Source of the DNA: Planctomycetota bacterium
GTDB lineage: Bacteria; Planctomycetota; Phycisphaerae; WQYP01
Direction: 5' to 3'
Length of the DNA stretch: 8,484 bases
NCBI GenBank assembly: GCA_021852245.1
Contig: JAJZNY010000196.1
Span: forward strand, 1-8,484
Below are positions 5,593-8,484 of this stretch, piece after piece; the first letter of the stretch is position 1; the number at the start of each line of letters is the position of its first letter. Below the pieces are notes generated by a model. That model saw nothing but the letters and a program-made list of their open reading frames with translations. It searched no databases and was not told the DNA's origin. The position numbers and the translations under genes are program-made.

Positions 5593-7044
5593 ATGCAACC
5601 GGTTAAAACTCTGATTTCCATGGTCGCCATTGCGGCCGTTTCGCTGGGATTATCAGGTTGTATCAATCAGACGCAGGAGGTGGATCACTACCGTGACATC
5701 CTCCATGCCACCCCGCAGCCCATGCCGCGGAAAGTGCCGCATCTGCTCACGCTTGCCGGGGCGCTGCATATGGCCAATGATAATAATGAATCATTGGCGA
5801 TTGCGGGTGAGAATTATCTTCAGGCGCTGATTGCCAAAGATCGGGCATTCGCCAATTTCTTCCCCACCGTCAGTCTGGCGCCGACCGATTATCAGCGGCG
5901 TGGATTCAATGAAACGCAGTTTCCTCCCGGATTCGGCAACCTGTTCCAGACACATTATTTCGACACGCCTCTCGCCGCGACTCTCAACGTCAACATCCTG
6001 CGTGATTCCACCGCCATCTCGGCCGCGGGATCATACACCGGGGTGCAGAAATCGCTGCTTCTGAACATGCAGTCGGATCTGCTGCTGGAAACCGCCCAGA
6101 CTTATTACGCCGTGCTCTCCGCCCAGCGGTCGGTGAAAGTGCTTCGGCGCACCCTTGCCGTGCAACGGGCTACGGTGGCGAGCGAACTGCGGAAACTGCG
6201 GGCCGGCATCGCACTGCGGCTCTCCGTGCTGCAGGACGAGGCGGATGAAGCACGCACACAAGTGCAGTTGACCAACGCGGAGAATCTCGTGGAGCGGAGC
6301 CGGGCGACGCTGGCGTATCTGATCGGTGTAAACAGCCTGAATCGTGCCCGGCTGGTTAATCTTTTCCGCCCACCGGCGCATATCCCCACGCTTGAGGCAC
6401 TTGATCGGGTGGCACTGGCCCGTCGGGAAGACTTACGGGCGGATCAGGATGCCGTTGCGGTGGCAAAGAAAGGTGTTACCGTCGCAATGGCCGAATATTT
6501 TCCGAGCGTGTCGATCGATTTTGACACCTTCCTCTACAAGGAAAGCTTTCCCAGTGACAGCTGGTGGAATGGCTTATTTACCGTCAATTTTCCCATTTTT
6601 GAAGGGGGTATGATCTACAACGATGTGCGGAAGGCCTATTCCAAGCTGCGCCAGGCCATGCTGGAAGAGGAGATGCTGCGCCGCAAAATACATGAGCAGG
6701 TACGCATCGCCCTTTCAGACTGGGTGACATCGCGCGAACTTGTCCGGGACACACGCACCGAAATGCACGCCGCACGGGCGGCATTCCTGCAGGCGCGGCA
6801 TTCCTACCGCGTCGGGCTGGCGACGAATCTGGATGTGATCACGGCTCAGGATCGTTACCTCTCCGCCAATTTGACCTATCAGCAGGCCAAATACACCACC
6901 TGCGTGGACATGCTGAACCTTCTGCGTGAAAGTGGCCGATTGACCTACGCATCAATTGCCCAGCTTGCCCGCCAGCAGGCGGAGCAGGTGGCGATGAAAG
7001 ACCATTCGCACAGGCCCATGGCCCGGCATGTCGCCAGCAAGTGA
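5593..7044 (+). CDS. TolC-like outer-membrane channel lipoprotein (OEP family) of the efflux pump
   Basis: Outer-membrane factor of 483 residues that forms the trimeric exit duct for the pump. A lipoprotein signal peptide occupies residues 1-22 with lipobox Leu-Ser-Gly-Cys and acylated Cys23; the following residue is Ile, not Asp, which favours sorting to the outer membrane. Two OEP repeats follow, each with long alpha-helical hairpins and short beta segments: the first covers about 50-260 (NESLAIAGENYLQALIAKDR, FFPTVSLAP, TAQTYYAVLSAQRSVKVL), the second about 265-465 (RREDLRADQDAVAVAKKG, YFPSVSIDF, FPIFEGGMIYNDVRKAYSKL, SYRVGLATNLDVITAQDRYL). The start is ATG 5593, five bases after the antiporter stop; ATG 5587 overlaps that stop by one base but has poor ribosome-site spacing. 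The C-terminal tail (about 465-483) is His/Arg-rich and unassigned. Last gene of the operon. Confidence 0.93.
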   Translation: MQPVKTLISMVAIAAVSLGLSGCINQTQEVDHYRDILHATPQPMPRKVPHLLTLAGALHMANDNNESLAIAGENYLQALIAKDRAFANFFPTVSLAPTDYQRRGFNETQFPPGFGNLFQTHYFDTPLAATLNVNILRDSTAISAAGSYTGVQKSLLLNMQSDLLLETAQTYYAVLSAQRSVKVLRRTLAVQRATVASELRKLRAGIALRLSVLQDEADEARTQVQLTNAENLVERSRATLAYLIGVNSLNRARLVNLFRPPAHIPTLEALDRVALARREDLRADQDAVAVAKKGVTVAMAEYFPSVSIDFDTFLYKESFPSDSWWNGLFTVNFPIFEGGMIYNDVRKAYSKLRQAMLEEEMLRRKIHEQVRIALSDWVTSRELVRDTRTEMHAARAAFLQARHSYRVGLATNLDVITAQDRYLSANLTYQQAKYTTCVDMLNLLRESGRLTYASIAQLARQQAEQVAMKDHSHRPMARHVASK

Positions 7045-7050
7045 TGGCGT

Positions 7051-7079
7051 GATCCAAGTGCCTGCTTGATCTCAAGGGC
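7051..7079. terminator. Possible convergent terminator with two competing hairpins
   Basis: Only 62 bases separate the convergent stops of the channel and rhodanese genes. They hold GATC-c-AAG (7051-7058) pairing with CTTGATC (7065-7071), and, as an alternative, GCC-tg-CTTG (7060-7068) pairing with CAAGGGC (7073-7079). The two pairings exclude each other. No U-tract follows on either strand, so intrinsic termination is weakly supported. Confidence 0.25.
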
Positions 7080-7106
7080 GCTCTGAACCGTCGATTCGAA
7101 TGGTGA

Positions 7107-7661
7107 TCAATGTTGTGAAGATGGCGGGTGAAATGCCCAGAGAGACCGCTTGAGCAACTGCCCCCAATGGTGGTCATAGGGATGGACGTGATGGGCGATT
7201 TTGCCATCGCGATAGACCGGAAGCCCGGCATTGGCCCATTGAAAAATAGACCCCCTCAGATCATGCACGTGGGTAAAGCCATCCTTCATGAGCCGGGCGC
7301 AGTAGGCGCTTGAGCGATAACCGACTGAGCAATACGCAACAATAGGCTGGTCGTGCGGCACTCCCGCCAGCGCCTGAGCCACTGATTCCTTTGCGTTAAC
7401 CCACCGGGCGTGATGGAGGTGACTGACTTCATATTCAATTCGCGAGCGGACATCCAGCAGATGCGGTTTTGGCTTGTGGGGATCGGCAAGCCACGCATGG
7501 AGCGCGTGAACGGATAACTGTGGAACCTGGGGAAAATTGTTATGAATCATCGCGTTGACCTGCGTCCATGTCAGGCGGCGGCTGTGTTGATACCACCAAT
7601 AGCCGCCGATAGCTGCAGCCAGCAAACACAGAATGATGAGGATCAACAGGGGTTTGTTCAA
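7107..7661 (-). CDS. Membrane-anchored, histidine-rich single-domain rhodanese
   Basis: Rhodanese-family protein of 184 residues, a likely persulfide (sulfur) carrier or transferase. Residues 5-24 are a hydrophobic signal-anchor; about 50-152 form one rhodanese domain with HLLDVRSRIEYEVSHL, the active-site loop Cys111-Ser-Val-Gly-Tyr-Arg116 (CX4R), and the closing DLRGSIFQWANAGLPVYRDG. A conserved-looking tail follows (HPYDHHWGQLL). Histidine is strikingly common: 19 of 184 residues, seven of them after residue 156. Orientation is uncertain, since Lys3 precedes the anchor but Arg28-Arg29 follow it. The start is TTG 7661, supported by GAGG at 7673-7670 with eight bases between; an upstream ATG at 7677 is one frame off across a run of seven A. 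It converges on the efflux operon. Partner and substrate are unknown. Confidence 0.9.
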   Translation of the reverse strand: MNKPLLILIILCLLAAAIGGYWWYQHSRRLTWTQVNAMIHNNFPQVPQLSVHALHAWLADPHKPKPHLLDVRSRIEYEVSHLHHARWVNAKESVAQALAGVPHDQPIVAYCSVGYRSSAYCARLMKDGFTHVHDLRGSIFQWANAGLPVYRDGKIAHHVHPYDHHWGQLLKRSLWAFHPPSSQH

Positions 7662-7669
7662 TTTTTTTG

Positions 7670-7673
7670 CCTC
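7670..7673 (-). promoter_or_regulatory. Ribosome binding site deciding the rhodanese TTG start
   Basis: On the minus strand GAGG is followed by C and seven A before TTG 7661, a spacing of eight bases. This supports the rare TTG start. The only nearby ATG (7677) is out of frame and lies upstream of this site. Confidence 0.6.
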
Positions 7674-7800
7674 GCATCGGCGCCGCTCGCTTCCACATCA
7701 GCCGGGCGACAGGCGCCAACGCGACGGATCGCCGCTGTGCATCAGTTTACCCCATCGTCGCACCCTGAGCCAAACGCGACTGGAGTTGAAATCTCAAGCC

Positions 7801-7830
7801 TCAAATTTCATATTTGAAATTTGAAATTTA
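7801..7830. repeat. AT-rich palindrome with tandem TTTGAAA copies in the divergent spacer
   Basis: TCAAATTTCA (7801-7810) and TGAAATTTGA (7815-7824) form a perfect 10-base inverted repeat with the 4-base loop TATT. It overlaps two tandem copies of TTTGAAA (7813-7826). It lies between the divergent rhodanese and AhpD-like genes, in otherwise GC-rich DNA. It may be an operator, a promoter-proximal AT-rich element, or a member of a dispersed intergenic repeat family. Confidence 0.6.
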
Positions 7831-7856
7831 TTGCAACTGATCCCGGCCCAGGCGCA

Positions 7857-7871
7857 GGCCGTCGGTCGGCC
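7857..7871 (+). promoter_or_regulatory. GC-only hairpin upstream of the AhpD-like gene
   Basis: GGCCG (7857-7861) pairs with CGGCC (7867-7871) around TCGGT. It sits 36 bases before the ribosome site, just upstream of a TAAAAT (-10-like) box at 7875-7880. There is no convincing -35 box at the right distance. It may be an operator or a leader structure. Confidence 0.25.
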
Positions 7872-7917
7872 GCGTAAAATATTGGCATGTCGGCTGGCTG
7901 ATCTTGCGGAGAATATG

Positions 7918-8484
7918 ATGCAGACTGTACATGCGAGGCCGTTATCAAGTTATCCACTCTTTATCCGGCTATTTTTCTGGAAGCAGAAGCGAAAATATGG
8001 GCGCGTTCTGGAGCCGGGTATGATCTGGGGGCGTTCGCCCAAGGTGTTTGCGACCGTTGCGCTGCTTTATGGCGCTCTGGATCGCCGTTCTTCGCCGCTG
8101 CCGCCGTCGCTGCGAAGCTTGGTCACGGTACGCGTTTCACAGATCAACCATTGTGCCTTCTGCATCGATATCAATTCCGCCACCCTGCGGAAACGGGGCG
8201 TATCCATGGAGGCAGTTGCCGCTATTGAGCACTGGCGTGCTGCGGAAGGGAAATTGTTTTCCGATGATGAGCGTCTGGCCCTCGAATACGCCGAAGCGAT
8301 GACGCTCAATACGGTCACCGATGAACTCCGATCGCGGCTCAAGGCCCGGTGGGATGAGGATACGATCGTGGAACTGACGGGGCTGATTGCGTTTCAGAAT
8401 TTGTCATCCAAATTTAACGCGGCGCTCGATTTGCCGTCGCAGGGGTTCTGCCGCATGCCGGGGCTAGCATCGCACGCCGGTTGC
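7918..8484 (+). CDS. Carboxymuconolactone decarboxylase / AhpD-like family protein, C-terminus possibly cut
   Basis: 189 codons, open to the window end; members of this type are often only about 180-200 residues, so little may be missing. A hydrophilic N-terminal part (1-60) leads into the all-helical CMD domain: LRSLVTVRVSQINHCAFCIDINSATLRKRGV with the redox pair Cys79-X-X-Cys82, then FSDDERLALEYAEAMT and the ELTGLIAFQNLSSKFNAAL helix. In AhpD a His four residues after the second Cys relays protons; here that place is Asn86. The likely role is thiol-dependent peroxide or radical detoxification, but this family is large and mostly uncharacterised. Start: ATG 7918, six bases after GGAG (7908-7911); ATG 7915 is adjacent and equally in frame. 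It is divergent from the rhodanese gene across 256 bases. Confidence 0.88.
   Translation, partial: MQTVHARPLSSYPLFIRLFFWKQKRKYGRVLEPGMIWGRSPKVFATVALLYGALDRRSSPLPPSLRSLVTVRVSQINHCAFCIDINSATLRKRGVSMEAVAAIEHWRAAEGKLFSDDERLALEYAEAMTLNTVTDELRSRLKARWDEDTIVELTGLIAFQNLSSKFNAALDLPSQGFCRMPGLASHAGC

Noticed and set aside
7882..7917. TTG 7882 as the start of the AhpD-like protein
   Set aside because: No ribosome site upstream, and it would place the -10-like TAAAAT box only two bases before the start; ATG 7918 or 7915 follows GGAG.

Overview
The window reads as chromosomal DNA from a diderm (Gram-negative-type) bacterium, because it encodes a complete tripartite efflux pump with an outer-membrane channel lipoprotein. 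GC content looks moderately high, with isolated AT-rich intergenic patches. The start of the mature channel protein, the Lys/Pro/Ala-rich extension on AccA and the TTTGAAA-type intergenic patches remind me of planctomycete-like genomes. That is an impression, not a proof; I cannot assign a phylum.

Layout, left to right. Bases 402-1 (minus) are the N-terminal part of accA, the acetyl-CoA carboxylase carboxyltransferase alpha subunit, cut by the window edge. Bases 1656-571 (minus) encode an Old Yellow Enzyme of the YqjM/xenobiotic-reductase class. A 188-base divergent control region follows. From 1845 to 7044 (plus) lies a tight four-gene operon: a CecR-like (DUF1956) TetR regulator, an EmrA/HlyD-type adaptor with an unusually long helical hairpin, an EmrB-type DHA2 drug:H+ antiporter, and a TolC-like lipoprotein. 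The last three are joined by a 4-base overlap and a 5-base gap. Converging on it, 7661-7107 (minus) encodes a histidine-rich, membrane-anchored single-domain rhodanese. After a 256-base divergent spacer holding an AT-rich palindrome, 7918-8484 (plus) encodes a carboxymuconolactone decarboxylase/AhpD-like protein that runs off the window.

How the genes may work together: the core is a regulated xenobiotic-response module. The TetR-family protein probably represses its own operon, and possibly the divergent OYE gene, through an inverted repeat (TTCAAAT/ATTTGAA) lying over two back-to-back sigma70-like promoters. One arm would reduce electrophilic compounds (OYE) and the other would export toxic compounds across both membranes. 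This resembles the nemR-nemA logic of E. coli merged with an emrAB-tolC pump. The flanking rhodanese and CXXC-containing AhpD-like protein fit a thiol or redox stress theme, but nothing in the sequence proves a link. I see no RNA genes, CRISPR arrays, insertion sequences or phage genes. No intergenic stretch exceeds 300 bases. I do not see a clearly unprecedented system; the most notable points are the shared control region, the long adaptor hairpin and the histidine-rich rhodanese.
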